Assembly (NCBI GenBank): GCA_041740995.1
Contig: JBGSKY010000209.1
Span: forward strand, 11,632-75,631
From: JBGSKY01 sp041740995
GTDB taxonomy: Bacteria > Planctomycetota > Planctomycetia > Pirellulales > Pirellulaceae
Length of the DNA: 64,000 bases
Direction: 5' to 3'
The translations under genes and the position numbers were made by a program. How positions within the stretch are numbered: position 1 is the first letter of the stretch; every line of letters begins with the position of its first letter. The notes under the pieces were generated by a model that was not told the DNA's origin, did not search any database, and saw only the letters and a list, made by a program, of their open reading frames with translations. Below, one piece after another: positions 17,544-26,514 of the stretch.

Positions 17544-19496
17544 CTAGCTGCCTTTGACAAATCCACGTTCGGCAAGCAATTGGACAATCTTCTCAACCGC
17601 GTCATCGACGGAAAGTTCGCCAGTGTCAAGCGTCAATGCCGGCGCGTCAGGAGCTTCATAATTGGCCGTGACGCCAGGGAAGTTCGTGAGCTTGCCCGAC
17701 TCGGCGGCTGCGTATTGTCCGCGTGTATCATTGTCGCGGCGAACGGTTTCGCTGGCAGTCAGGTAGACGACTAACGTGCGCGATTCACCGATTGTTTCAG
17801 CAACTCTCTGGCGAACCGATTGGCTAGGCGCGACAAACGAGGCGATGCAAATCAAGCCGTTATCGTTGATGAGTTTTGCCGTGAAAGCTGATCTTCGCAA
17901 GTTTTCGCTGCGATCCTCGACTGAATAGCCGAGATCTTGATTAATGCCTTGTCGCATCCGCTCGCCGTCGATCACTATGGAAGATCGACCGCGTTCGAAC
18001 AGTCTACGTTCGAGGGCTAGCGCGATCCGAAGCTTACCTGTCCCCGTCAACCCAGTAATTAATACTGTAACGGGTTTTTGACCGTAGCGTGCCGCACGCT
18101 CATCTGGCGTTACCTTCTCTATGTTCGTTTTCTTGGCGACTTGCGTGTCGGCATCTACGGCCTCCCAAGCCGCTAGCTTCTTCGTGTTAACCGCAAATCT
18201 ATCGGAAATCATGCCCGCGCCCACGGTTATGTTTGTCATCCGATCGATAATAATAAACGAGCCAGTGTTTCGATTTCGGCGGTAAGCGTCATAAAACAGC
18301 GGTTGATTGACAGATATCGAGCAGCGACCAATCTCGTTGAGCTGCAATTCGGGCGCTGGCGTTCGATGCAGTGTGTTGACGTCGACGCGATATTTTAAAG
18401 AGTCGATTTGACCCATGGCGGATTGAGTTGTTTGCTTGAACAGATAGCTTTTGCCAGGCAGCATTGGGTCCGATGACATCCAAACAATCGTTGCATCAAA
18501 TTGGTTATCAACACGAGGCGTGTTGCCAGGTCGCACAAGCATATCACCGCGCGAGCAATCGACCTCACTATCCAGAACTAAGGTTACCGCCTGTGAGCAG
18601 AAAGCTTCCTTCAAGTCGCCGTCCATCGTGACGATGCGCTTGATGTGCGACTTTTGACGTGACGGAAGCACCATTACTTCGTCGCCTTGTCGGATGATGC
18701 CTGATGCCACAGTTCCGGCGAAACCACGGAAATCGAGATTCGGCCGAGAGACGATTTGGACCGGAAATCGGAAGTCTTCAAGGTTGCGATCCGAACCGAT
18801 GTAGACGCTTTCAAGGAAATTCATTAGCGAGGTACCTTGGTACCATGGCATGTGCTCGCTGCGATCGACAACGTTGTCGCCATTCAATGCGGAGATGGGG
18901 ATGAAATGTAAATCGGGCAGATCTAAACGCGAAGCAAACGAGCGATAGTCGTCGCAAATCTTTTCGTATTTGGCCTGATCAAAATCGATCAAGTCCATCT
19001 TGTTAATTGTGACAACAATGTGGCGAATGCCCAAAAGCGAAACAATGAAGCTGTGTCGTTTGGTTTGCGTTTGAACGCCGTAGCGAGCGTCGACTAAGAT
19101 GATCGCGAGATCGGCTGTGGATGCACCAGTTGCCATGTTGCGAGTGTATTGCTCGTGCCCCGGCGTGTCGGCGATGATGAATTTGCGTTTGGCAGTCGAG
19201 AAATATCGGTAAGCGACATCAATCGTGATACCCTGTTCGCGTTCGGCTTTGAGTCCATCGGTTACCAGCGCAGGATCGAATTTTCCGCCGACGGTTCCGT
19301 GCGTCTTGCTCTCGTTTTCAAGTTGTGCAAGTTGATCTTCATAGAGCATTTTCGAATCAAAGAGCAGTCGTCCGATGAGTGTGCTTTTGCCGTCATCGAC
19401 GCTACCGCAAGTAATGAAGCGGAGTAACTCCTTGCGCTCGTGTTGTTCGAGATAGGCAAGAATATCGGTCGCAATTAGATCGCTTTTGTGGGACAT
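17544..19496 (-). CDS. cysNC: CysN-CysC fusion: sulfate adenylyltransferase GTPase subunit with degenerate APS-kinase-like domain
   Basis: Large subunit of ATP sulfurylase fused to an APS kinase-like domain (650 residues). The CysN part (1-460) is an EF-Tu-like GTPase with GSVDDGKSTLIGRL, DTPGHEQYTRNMATGAS and NKMDL, all canonical. The CysC part starts near residue 478 with VLITGLTGTGK. Its P-loop reads GLTGTGKLR (482-490): the Ser/Thr that normally follows the Lys and coordinates Mg is Leu489, and the APS-binding FISPFRADR-type motif is replaced by SFVAPSQSVRQR. DGERMRQGINQDLGY and SENLRRSA remain recognisable. It is downstream of cysD (157-base gap), as expected for the CysDN complex. The GTPase half is secure; kinase activity of the second half is doubtful. 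Confidence 0.93.
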   Translation of the reverse strand: MSHKSDLIATDILAYLEQHERKELLRFITCGSVDDGKSTLIGRLLFDSKMLYEDQLAQLENESKTHGTVGGKFDPALVTDGLKAEREQGITIDVAYRYFSTAKRKFIIADTPGHEQYTRNMATGASTADLAIILVDARYGVQTQTKRHSFIVSLLGIRHIVVTINKMDLIDFDQAKYEKICDDYRSFASRLDLPDLHFIPISALNGDNVVDRSEHMPWYQGTSLMNFLESVYIGSDRNLEDFRFPVQIVSRPNLDFRGFAGTVASGIIRQGDEVMVLPSRQKSHIKRIVTMDGDLKEAFCSQAVTLVLDSEVDCSRGDMLVRPGNTPRVDNQFDATIVWMSSDPMLPGKSYLFKQTTQSAMGQIDSLKYRVDVNTLHRTPAPELQLNEIGRCSISVNQPLFYDAYRRNRNTGSFIIIDRMTNITVGAGMISDRFAVNTKKLAAWEAVDADTQVAKKTNIEKVTPDERAARYGQKPVTVLITGLTGTGKLRIALALERRLFERGRSSIVIDGERMRQGINQDLGYSVEDRSENLRRSAFTAKLINDNGLICIASFVAPSQSVRQRVAETIGESRTLVVYLTASETVRRDNDTRGQYAAAESGKLTNFPGVTANYEAPDAPALTLDTGELSVDDAVEKIVQLLAERGFVKGS

Positions 19497-19653
19497 TTGA
19501 CTTCGAAAAAACTTAGCGTTGGTCTAACTTGAAGGGCATTTGGCCAGCGGCATTGAGCCTTGTGGCGAACGGAGCGACCCGTCCTATAAAATTTTGCGGA
19601 TTTCCAAGTTTGACGTCCGCCGTCGAACCTGAAATAGGAGTTTGGACGAGCGA

Positions 19654-20565
19654 CTAGAAATAACCCTGTTTTTTCTTCTCTTCCATTCCCGCCCCGCCTG
19701 CGTCTTTGTCAATGACACGACCCTGACGCTCGGAAGTTGTGGTGAGCAGCATTTCTTGAATGATTTCTGGCAAAGTCGTCGCATCGGATTCGACGGCACC
19801 GGTGAGTGGGTAGCAGCCGAGCGTTCGAAAACGGACCATTTTGTGCAAGACTTTTTCGCCCGGATCAAGCTGTAATCGTTCGTCGTTGACATGGATCAGA
19901 GTTCCACCTCTTTCAACGACAGGCCGCATTTTTGCAAAGTACAAATCTGGAAGCGGGATGTTTTCTAGATAAATGTATTGCCACACATCTAATTCGGTCC
20001 AATTTGAGAGTGGAAAAACCCGAATGCTCTCGCCAGGGCTGACTTTGGCGTTGTACAAGTTCCACAGTTCTGGCCGCTGGCTTTTGGGATCCCAGCGGTG
20101 AAATTTGTCGCGAAAAGAAAACACACGTTCCTTGGCGCGTGATTTCTCTTCATCACGTCGGGCGCCGCCGAAAGCTGCGTCGTATTTGTATTTGTTCAGC
20201 GCCTGTTTAAGCGCTTCGGTTTTCATAACCTCGGTGTGTTTTTCGCTTTGCGTGGCCGGATCAAGGCCCAGTTTTCGCCCTTCTTCGTTGGTGTGGACCA
20301 ATAATTCAACGCCCAGTTCTTGGCGGACGTAATTGTCGCGAAACTCAATCATTTCCTTGAATTTCCACTTCGTATCGACGTGCAAGAAGGGAAATGGCGG
20401 TTTTGCTGGGTAGAAAGCTTTCATCGTCAAATGCGTCATGACGGCAGAATCCTTGCCGACCGAATAGAGCATGACGGGATTTTTAAATTCGGCTGCCACT
20501 TCGCGAATAATGTGGATGCTTTCGGCTTCCAATTGTTTGAGATGGGTTAGCGAATAAGATTCCAT
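19654..20565 (-). CDS. cysD: Sulfate adenylyltransferase subunit 2
   Basis: Small catalytic subunit of ATP sulfurylase, which forms adenosine 5'-phosphosulfate from ATP and sulfate together with CysN. The 303-residue length is normal. It has the PP-loop-type nucleotide motif YSVGKDSAVMTHL, then KFHRWDPKSQRPELWNLYN, RVFPLSNWTELDVWQYI and a C-terminal RFRTLGCYPLTGAVES, all typical of CysD. The tail ends GRVIDKDAGGAGMEEKKKQGYF, also typical. It precedes cysNC on the minus strand. A perfect TATAAT on that strand lies about 117 bases upstream of its ATG. Confidence 0.96.
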   Translation of the reverse strand: MESYSLTHLKQLEAESIHIIREVAAEFKNPVMLYSVGKDSAVMTHLTMKAFYPAKPPFPFLHVDTKWKFKEMIEFRDNYVRQELGVELLVHTNEEGRKLGLDPATQSEKHTEVMKTEALKQALNKYKYDAAFGGARRDEEKSRAKERVFSFRDKFHRWDPKSQRPELWNLYNAKVSPGESIRVFPLSNWTELDVWQYIYLENIPLPDLYFAKMRPVVERGGTLIHVNDERLQLDPGEKVLHKMVRFRTLGCYPLTGAVESDATTLPEIIQEMLLTTTSERQGRVIDKDAGGAGMEEKKKQGYF

Positions 20566-20931
20566 TTTGAATTTCGTGAAGGCTATTTTGATCGATTTTC
20601 AAGCAGGCGGAGCTTGATTTGACTACGAGTTTATTCGAGCTCTGCAATTCGTCGAGGGTACGACCGCGGCTTGGCGTCTGAATTATACGGTCGGAGTTCC
20701 AATTTTAACCCCCCAAAGTTCAATGCATCGGTGAGGGACGCCTTCGCACTTCAGTTTCTCGCATTGCTAATAAGAAAATTCAGCTGCGGAATCGGTAGAT
20801 CACTTGCAAAGAGGTTTCCCGAAGGAATTGATGAATCGAGATTTAGCTGTGAATTTGGAGCGGCGATTGGTCCAGAAACTATCGCTGCGAACCGGTTGTA
20901 GACTTCGGAGCGAAACTCTTCGGCAAATCTC
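20566..20931. other. Intergenic region epmB-cysD
   Basis: This 366-base gap separates two minus-strand genes. I see no credible coding sequence: the short frames have no family features. It likely holds the cysD promoter and any sulfur-responsive control. No SAM riboswitch core was recognised by eye. Confidence 0.4.
20682..20687 (-). promoter_or_regulatory. Candidate -10 element for cysD
   Basis: Read on the minus strand this is TATAAT, a perfect sigma-70 -10 hexamer about 117 bases before the cysD ATG. The -35 region 17 bases further upstream is poor (GTTAAA), so this is only a candidate. Confidence 0.3.
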
Positions 20932-21957
20932 TCAATAGATCGGAGTTTTCGATCGTTGGCCGGCAACCTCACGAACGTATTTCGGAACCGCGTAGCCTGG
21001 CAAAACCGTTTGGAGATAGTCGACTATCGTTTGCCCATCACTCACGCTGGCTTCAAAGCGTTCCGCACCTGCGACTCGGTCGAGTTGATGCAAATAGTAG
21101 GGCAAAACGCCGACATCGATCAAACGCTGGCAAAGGTCACGCTGTGCAGCGGGTGTATCATTAATGTTTTGAAGCAATACTGCCTGATTGAGTACCACAC
21201 ATCCGGCCGATTGCAAACGGGCAATGGCTGAAACCACGTCGGCGTCTAGTTCCGCAATGTGATTGGCGTGAATGACAATATATTTTGCGAGTACGGATTC
21301 ACCGAGCCATTGCAACAATTGATCGTCAACTCGGGCGGGAAGAACAACCGGCAATCTTGTGTGAATCCGCAGGCGTCGAACGTGAGCAATGGAACCAAGT
21401 TGGCTGACTAACGCCGCCAATGTTCGATCGACGATCGTCAGCGGGTCGCCGCCAGAAAGAATTACTTCGTTGATCGATTGATCGGTCCGAATATATTCGA
21501 TCGCCGGTCGCCACGCTTCTAGATCATGAGGTACGTCGGAATATGCGAAGTTTTGACGAAAGCAATAACGACAGTGAATGGCACAAGCCCCGGTCGTCAC
21601 CAATAAGACTCGACCATGATATTTATGCAACAATCCATCAACGACAATGGCCGATTCATCTCCAACAGGATCGTCCGTAAAATCTGGTTTGCTGGCCTCT
21701 CCCAATTCGTCCAAAGTTGGCCAAATTTGGCGCAGTAAAGGATCATTGATGTCGCCGATTTGCATCCGGTTGGCAAATGCCCAAGGAACAAGGAATGGAA
21801 ATCCGGCTTTGACCGCTTCGCACGCGGAATCGATCATCTCAGGTGGAAGTCCAAGATGTTCGCCGAGTATTCGAGGATCCCGAATCGCATTTCGAAGCTG
21901 GCGTCGCCAAGTGCCGACATTCGAAATCGTTTCAAGTAAGTCGGAAGAATTTTGCAT
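20932..21957 (-). CDS. epmB: EF-P lysine 2,3-aminomutase-type enzyme EpmB
   Basis: Radical SAM, PLP-dependent aminomutase that makes (R)-beta-lysine for modification of elongation factor P. The Cys triad of the iron-sulfur site is CAIHCRYC (Cys125, 129, 132), followed by FRQNFAYSD. Later motifs are EVILSGGDPLT and LRIHTRLPVVLPARV, typical of the KamA/YjeK family. The length of 342 codons including the stop matches E. coli EpmB. The open frame extends 19 codons further upstream to a GTG at 22014, but the ATG at 21957 gives the normal N-terminus. It is divergent from efp, about 180 bases away, which strongly supports the EpmB role over lysine catabolism. The ligase EpmA is not in this window. 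Confidence 0.92.
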   Translation of the reverse strand: MQNSSDLLETISNVGTWRRQLRNAIRDPRILGEHLGLPPEMIDSACEAVKAGFPFLVPWAFANRMQIGDINDPLLRQIWPTLDELGEASKPDFTDDPVGDESAIVVDGLLHKYHGRVLLVTTGACAIHCRYCFRQNFAYSDVPHDLEAWRPAIEYIRTDQSINEVILSGGDPLTIVDRTLAALVSQLGSIAHVRRLRIHTRLPVVLPARVDDQLLQWLGESVLAKYIVIHANHIAELDADVVSAIARLQSAGCVVLNQAVLLQNINDTPAAQRDLCQRLIDVGVLPYYLHQLDRVAGAERFEASVSDGQTIVDYLQTVLPGYAVPKYVREVAGQRSKTPIY

Positions 21958-22136
21958 CGGAGAGGTAACCAAAAAGGTAATCGTTTTACAGGCATCACGC
22001 GACCGAGGAATCACCTACTGGCAAACATGGGGCCAGCGGTTAAAATCGGCGGCAGTTATGCTGGCGGCTCGCGTTTTATCATGACCCTGCCTTCCTGCGT
22101 TCGACATCAGATTCTCGTTTACTTACGGACAAATAC

Positions 22137-22709
22137 GTGGCGACTTACAAAACCAGTGACTTGAAAAAAGGTTTAAAGGTTCAGATTGACGGCGAGCCTT
22201 ATCTCATCACGGAAATGCATTTCGTCAAGCCTGGAAAAGGAAATGCACTTTACAAGTGCAAGCTTAAAAACCTGATTCGCACCACCGTCTTGGATCGAAC
22301 CTACAAAGGCGGTGACGAATTGGAAGTTGCGGACGTGGAGGAAATTGACACTCAATACCTCTACAAACAAGGTGAGACGTTTGTTTTTATGGACAACATC
22401 TCGTTTGAGCAATACGAGTTGAACGCCGATCAGGTCGATGATAACTGGAAATATCTTAAAGAGGGTTTGCCAGTGTCGATGGTTCTCTTCAACGGAAATC
22501 CTATCACTCTGACTCCGCCGTCCCACATCGAGCTCAAAGTGCTCGAAACTGATCCAGGTGCAAAGGGCGACACCGCGACGAATGTTACCAAGCCTGCTAA
22601 GACCGAGACCGGCGCTGAATTCTCCGTTCCAGGTTTCATCAAAGAAGGCAACGTAATCAAAGTGGACACGCGAACCGGCGAGTACGTCGAACGCGTGAGC
22701 ATCACTTAG
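22137..22709 (+). CDS. efp: Elongation factor P
   Basis: Translation factor that relieves ribosome stalling at polyproline motifs. The 190-residue, three-domain protein begins MATYKTSDLKKGLKV from a GTG codon. The tip loop FVKPGKGNA places Lys34 exactly where E. coli EF-P is beta-lysylated, and the divergent epmB supplies the matching modification enzyme. The C-terminus has the conserved SVPGFIKEGNVIKVDTRTGEYVERV. The nfo ATG follows four bases after the stop codon, so efp and nfo are probably one transcript. Confidence 0.97.
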   Translation: MATYKTSDLKKGLKVQIDGEPYLITEMHFVKPGKGNALYKCKLKNLIRTTVLDRTYKGGDELEVADVEEIDTQYLYKQGETFVFMDNISFEQYELNADQVDDNWKYLKEGLPVSMVLFNGNPITLTPPSHIELKVLETDPGAKGDTATNVTKPAKTETGAEFSVPGFIKEGNVIKVDTRTGEYVERVSIT

Positions 22710-22713
22710 TAAA

Positions 22714-23604
22714 ATGCCTGCCTCAGCACAGACGGATTGGAAGTTTGGCTCGCATCTCAGCGTCGCCGGAGGTTTGCATTTGGCGTTGGGTTCCGCTGAA
22801 ACGCTCGGCATGAACACTTGCCAGATTTTTACTAAAAATGCCAATCAGTGGAATTGTAAGGCACTGGAACCGACAGCAATCAAGGCGTTTGCTGAAAAAC
22901 GTGAAAGCTTGGCGATCGAAGATGTCTACGCGCACGCCTCGTATCTGATAAATCTCGCGACGCCAGATCAAGCACTATGGCAAAAATCGATCGACGCGTT
23001 GAAAATCGAGTTGCAACGGGCTGACGCTTTACAGCTCAGCGGCGTAGTGGTACATCCAGGAGCGTTCGTTAAAAGCAGCGAACCCGAAGGACTTGCACGG
23101 ATCATTGAAGCCATTGAATTAATTTTTGCCGATGAGCCCGCATTGACGACCAAGCTGCTACTGGAAAATACGGCCGGCCAAGGCACCACGCTGGGCTGGC
23201 AAATTTCGCAGCTAGCCGATGTGCTCCGCCGATTTAAGAGCGAAGATCGCTTAGGTATATGCCTTGATAGCTGTCATGCTTTTGCGGCTGGATACGACCT
23301 AAGTCAACCAGATGGTTTAACGCGTCTAGTAGATGAGCTGGCGGAAGGCCAATTGCTCGATCGTCTGCACGTGATCCACATGAACGACTCAAAAAAAGCG
23401 TGCGGTAGCCGCGTCGATCGACACGAACATTTAGGTCTTGGCCATATTGGCCTTGCTGGCCTAAAGCAATTCGTGACGCATGCGGCATTTCGGCGATTGC
23501 CGATGATTTTGGAAACGGAAAAAGGTTTAAACGACGAAGGCGAAGATTGGGACGCCGTCAATCTCCGCCAGCTCTGCGGGTTTACGACCGAATCGCATGT
23601 TTGA
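22714..23604 (+). CDS. nfo: Endonuclease IV (AP endonuclease)
   Basis: Zinc-dependent AP endonuclease of base excision repair that cleaves 5' to abasic sites. The 296-residue TIM-barrel protein shows the family motifs: GSHLSVAGGLHLAL, QIFTKNANQW, HASYLINLATP, VVVHPGAF, LLLENTAGQGTTLG, GICLDSCHAFAAGYD and VIHMNDSKKACGSRVDRHEHLGLGHIG, which supply the His, Glu and Asp zinc ligands. The C-terminus has PMILETEKG. It starts four bases after efp. Translational coupling of a repair nuclease to efp is probably incidental. With AlkC on the same window it provides the next step after base removal. Confidence 0.95.
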   Translation: MPASAQTDWKFGSHLSVAGGLHLALGSAETLGMNTCQIFTKNANQWNCKALEPTAIKAFAEKRESLAIEDVYAHASYLINLATPDQALWQKSIDALKIELQRADALQLSGVVVHPGAFVKSSEPEGLARIIEAIELIFADEPALTTKLLLENTAGQGTTLGWQISQLADVLRRFKSEDRLGICLDSCHAFAAGYDLSQPDGLTRLVDELAEGQLLDRLHVIHMNDSKKACGSRVDRHEHLGLGHIGLAGLKQFVTHAAFRRLPMILETEKGLNDEGEDWDAVNLRQLCGFTTESHV

Positions 23605-23633
23605 AGAGTGTTTCAAATCGATTGTAGGCTTCG

Positions 23634-23645
23634 TGAAACGTTTCA
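23634..23645. repeat. 12-bp perfect palindrome between nfo and the MurE-like gene
   Basis: TGAAACGTTTCA reads the same on both strands, and a related TTGAA...TTTCAA lies just upstream. It is in the short convergent spacer after nfo. It could be a protein-binding site or part of a transcription-end structure. Confidence 0.35.
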
Positions 23646-23670
23646 AGCCACGCGGTTCTTTGTCGTTAAA

Positions 23671-23691
23671 TTCCGGCCTCGATAACCGGAA
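23671..23691. repeat. Short hairpin in the nfo/MurE-like convergent spacer
   Basis: TTCCGG and CCGGAA flank a nine-base loop. No T-run follows on either strand, so it is not a classical intrinsic terminator, though its position between converging genes suggests a transcription-end role. Confidence 0.3.
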
Positions 23692-23713
23692 GGAATGCGC
23701 TAATAGGCTGTTG

Positions 23714-25264
23714 TTAGCCGTTGTAGATTCGCATGACCGAAGCCAGATCGGCGATTGCAGCGGCCGATGTTGGGATTGAAACAGGCAGTGGCTTAAGCTT
23801 GCTCATTGAATCGCGTACGGCTTCATCGTCTCGCAATGCAACCTTCTTCCGCGGCAGTGTCCACGATTCGGAACCCATGCCGACCAAAACGATTTGATCG
23901 CCAGCGACAGCCTGGTTGATCACCAGTTCGATTGCGTCCTGACGGTTTGGAATGATCTCGATTTCCGCTGGTCGGTCGCAGCCATCGACGACTTCCCATG
24001 CTAATTTTTGCCCGAGGTTCAGCGACACTCGCGACTGGGTCAGGATGACTCGTTTGGCAGTTCGACTGAGCACACGACCGTAAGCGGCTCGCTGTTGCGG
24101 TGTAGCGGTATGAGGCACTTCAGCGACAACAGTGAGCGGGCGGCCAGATGCCTGTAAGGAGTGCATCGCAACGGCCAGTCGATCGGCTTGGTCAGCTCGA
24201 TCAATTGTCACTCGAATACCGTTTTGTGATGGAAGCGATTGCATACGGCCCGGGATTTTCTTTAGCCGTTCAACGCCACCGATCACTTCATTGAGCTCTA
24301 GTCCAAACGCGAAACCGACAGCAACGGCACCCAACATGTGCCGCGAGACGTGTTGATTTTCGCTGGCCTGCATCGGCATTAAGGATCTTCCAGCCGTAAC
24401 CATCAGCTGAGGGTCTTCGTCGGTGTTTTCGATTTTGCGTCCGCGAACGATGCAATCGGCGTTCAATCCATAACCAATCGACGGCAACTGGTTTCTTTCA
24501 ACCCATCGATTGAGTCGGGCGTCGTCCGCGTTGAAGACAACCAATCCGTGCGATTTCAATTGTTGGCAACAGGCGAGTGTCGCATTTTCCAATTGTCGCG
24601 TGGTCGCTTTGTCATAGCGTTGATTTTCTCGTAAGCTTGGAACAACCAGCACGTCAAACTCTAACGCACTGGAAGATTTGGATTGCAGCATCGAGTCACT
24701 GATTTCGATCACCGCCGCTGGGCAGCCATTTTTGGCAGCGCGAGCTAGCCAGTTGGTCAGATTTTGCGGATTGGTCTCTTCTTTGACTGTTTCGTTTTTT
24801 CCATGACTGGTCGCACCTAGGGTTGTCCAGTAAGCAACGCTGCCACCGACGCTCTTGAGCATCGAAGCGACGTAAAGCGCGGCCGTGGTTTTGCCGTGCG
24901 AGCCAACCACTCCGATCGTCAACATTTTGGTCGAAGGGTTTTGTCGTATCGCATGGCATAGCTTGGCATGTGCGGCAGCGACGTCTTCGACGATACATTG
25001 CGGAGCGGAGATGGGGAGCAGACGGTTGGTGAGAATGGCCGTTGCTCCCTTTGCGATTGCCTTGTTGGCCGCAGAGACCGCATCGGAACTGGCATCCGTG
25101 CCAGTCACAAAAATGTGATGCCCCGGGTTTACCCCTGAGCAATGCGATCGAATTCGACGTGAACAGCTCGTTACTAAGATGTCGTCGCTTGCGGCGATGA
25201 CAGCCTGTGGAAATAACTGATGCAGCGAAATGTTAGAATTACGCGATTTCCCTGAGTTGCTCAT
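23714..25264 (-). CDS. MurE-like Mur ligase family protein (divergent paralogue)
   Basis: A 516-residue ATP-dependent ligase with the three-domain Mur architecture. The P-loop reads GVVGSHGKTTAALYVASML, with TTLGATSHG after it and IPGRMQSLP at the start of the third domain, all aligned with MurE. However, the MurE motif EVSSHAL is replaced by EISDSML, YAHTPD by a diverged IDRADQAD, and the DNPR substrate-recognition motif by TQSRVSLN. It therefore probably does not add diaminopimelate or lysine to UDP-MurNAc-dipeptide, and may join another acid and amine. The gene stands alone, convergent with nfo and divergent from kdsA. Family assignment is good; substrate is unknown. Confidence 0.75.
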   Translation of the reverse strand: MSNSGKSRNSNISLHQLFPQAVIAASDDILVTSCSRRIRSHCSGVNPGHHIFVTGTDASSDAVSAANKAIAKGATAILTNRLLPISAPQCIVEDVAAAHAKLCHAIRQNPSTKMLTIGVVGSHGKTTAALYVASMLKSVGGSVAYWTTLGATSHGKNETVKEETNPQNLTNWLARAAKNGCPAAVIEISDSMLQSKSSSALEFDVLVVPSLRENQRYDKATTRQLENATLACCQQLKSHGLVVFNADDARLNRWVERNQLPSIGYGLNADCIVRGRKIENTDEDPQLMVTAGRSLMPMQASENQHVSRHMLGAVAVGFAFGLELNEVIGGVERLKKIPGRMQSLPSQNGIRVTIDRADQADRLAVAMHSLQASGRPLTVVAEVPHTATPQQRAAYGRVLSRTAKRVILTQSRVSLNLGQKLAWEVVDGCDRPAEIEIIPNRQDAIELVINQAVAGDQIVLVGMGSESWTLPRKKVALRDDEAVRDSMSKLKPLPVSIPTSAAAIADLASVMRIYNG

Positions 25265-25651
25265 GGCTGGGCCTCCGTGCCGTTAACACCTAGTCGTCGA
25301 TTCTTAAATCTCTTGTTTGCCACAATCATTGCGGCAAATAAAAAAGATTCCCAATCGCAACGCATCTCAGACTGCCAATTGCGGGCAGGCAGGCCGATTT
25401 GTCTCGCGATCGTTCTCACCGCGTCCTGCGGTCAGATTCGAAAAAGATGCCGCATCGAAGCAATCCAGTCAATACGGATTAAACGACGAAAACTGTTCTT
25501 ATGAGGGTCGATAGAAAGGAACGCCAAGCTGCTCTATCATGGGCACTTAGCGTTCGCTTGGCAAAAGCATAGATAATGATTTTGCTTGCATTTGTGCAGT
25601 TTGGGCAGCAAGCCATTCAAAATAATTTTGAACTTTTCGACTAAAAAACTA
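25265..25651. other. Divergent intergenic region MurE-like/kdsA
   Basis: This 387-base spacer holds no convincing gene; short frames on the plus strand from 25277 and 25317 look like chance. GCCAAGC and GCTTGGC near 25530-25562 form a loose inverted repeat with a loop of nearly 30 bases. The kdsA promoter should be here. Confidence 0.35.
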
Positions 25652-26476
25652 ATGTTGCCTGTACGAATAAGAGATTTCGAAATTGGCGGTTCAAATCGGC
25701 CCGTCATCATTGCGGGACCATGTGTAATTGAAAACCGCGAGTTAACTTTCCGGATTGCCGAAAGACTCAAGGAAATTACACATAGACTCAATGTGCACTG
25801 GATCTTCAAGGCGTCTTTCGACAAGGCGAATCGAACCAGCAATGAAGCATTCCGTGGTTTGGGAATTGAAGCCGGGCTGCGTATTTTGGAGGATCTTTCC
25901 AAGCAATTAGACGTACCTGTGACGACCGACATCCACGCGTCCGAACAAGCTAGCCCGGCGGCGGAAGTTTGCGATTTGTTGCAAATACCAGCCTTTCTCG
26001 CGAGACAAACCGACCTTTTGATCGCTGCTGCTGAAACTAGTAAGCCGTTAAACGTAAAAAAGGGCCAGTTCATGGCTCCGGGTGATATGCAATTCGTCGT
26101 TCAGAAAGTTCAAGCTGCTGGCGGCAAGCTTTGTCTGTGCGAACGTGGAACGTTCTTTGGCTATGGTCGCTTGGTCAATGATATGCAATCGTTGCCGATC
26201 ATGCGATCGTTCAATGTGCCTGTCATTTTCGACGCAACGCACTCTGTCCAGCAACCTGGCGGGTTGGGCGGTGCGACGGGTGGCAACCGCTCGATGGTCG
26301 AACCAATGGCTCGAGCGGCGGCGGCGGTTGGAGTTGACGGTTTCTTTTTCGAGACCCATCCCAACCCGGACAGTTCGCCCAGTGACGGCGCAAATATGAT
26401 CTACCTAGATCAATTTGAAGCCACTATCGCTCGCGTGTTAAAATTCTGGGAAACCGCCCGCGAGTTAGATTCGTAA
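25652..26476 (+). CDS. kdsA: 3-deoxy-8-phosphooctulonate synthase (KDO-8-phosphate synthase)
   Basis: Condenses phosphoenolpyruvate with arabinose 5-phosphate to make KDO 8-phosphate for the lipopolysaccharide inner core. The barrel protein shows IIAGPCVIEN, FKASFDKANRTS, GLRILEDL, VTTDIHASEQA, IPAFLARQTDLL, ERGTFFGYGRLVNDM and FDATHSVQQPGG, all diagnostic. The ATG at 25652 gives 274 residues, the normal length; an upstream TTG adds 22 residues without similarity. Its presence argues for a Gram-negative-type outer membrane. The following lipoprotein gene begins 38 bases downstream and may share the transcript. Confidence 0.95.
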   Translation: MLPVRIRDFEIGGSNRPVIIAGPCVIENRELTFRIAERLKEITHRLNVHWIFKASFDKANRTSNEAFRGLGIEAGLRILEDLSKQLDVPVTTDIHASEQASPAAEVCDLLQIPAFLARQTDLLIAAAETSKPLNVKKGQFMAPGDMQFVVQKVQAAGGKLCLCERGTFFGYGRLVNDMQSLPIMRSFNVPVIFDATHSVQQPGGLGGATGGNRSMVEPMARAAAAVGVDGFFFETHPNPDSSPSDGANMIYLDQFEATIARVLKFWETARELDS

Positions 26477-26514
26477 CTAAAATCTTGTCTTCGATTTCCA
26501 ATAAAAGTCAGCAC

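Noticed and set aside
20671..20901. 76-residue plus-strand frame between epmB and cysD
   Set aside because: No ribosome-binding site, no family features, and a minus-strand frame overlaps it equally well.
22173..22844. 223-residue minus-strand frame over efp
   Set aside because: It lies opposite efp and the start of nfo, both of which have full family motifs; the minus-strand protein shows none.
25687..25697. GGTTCAAATCG resembling a tRNA T-loop
   Set aside because: It lies inside kdsA in frame with conserved residues and no acceptor or anticodon arms surround it.
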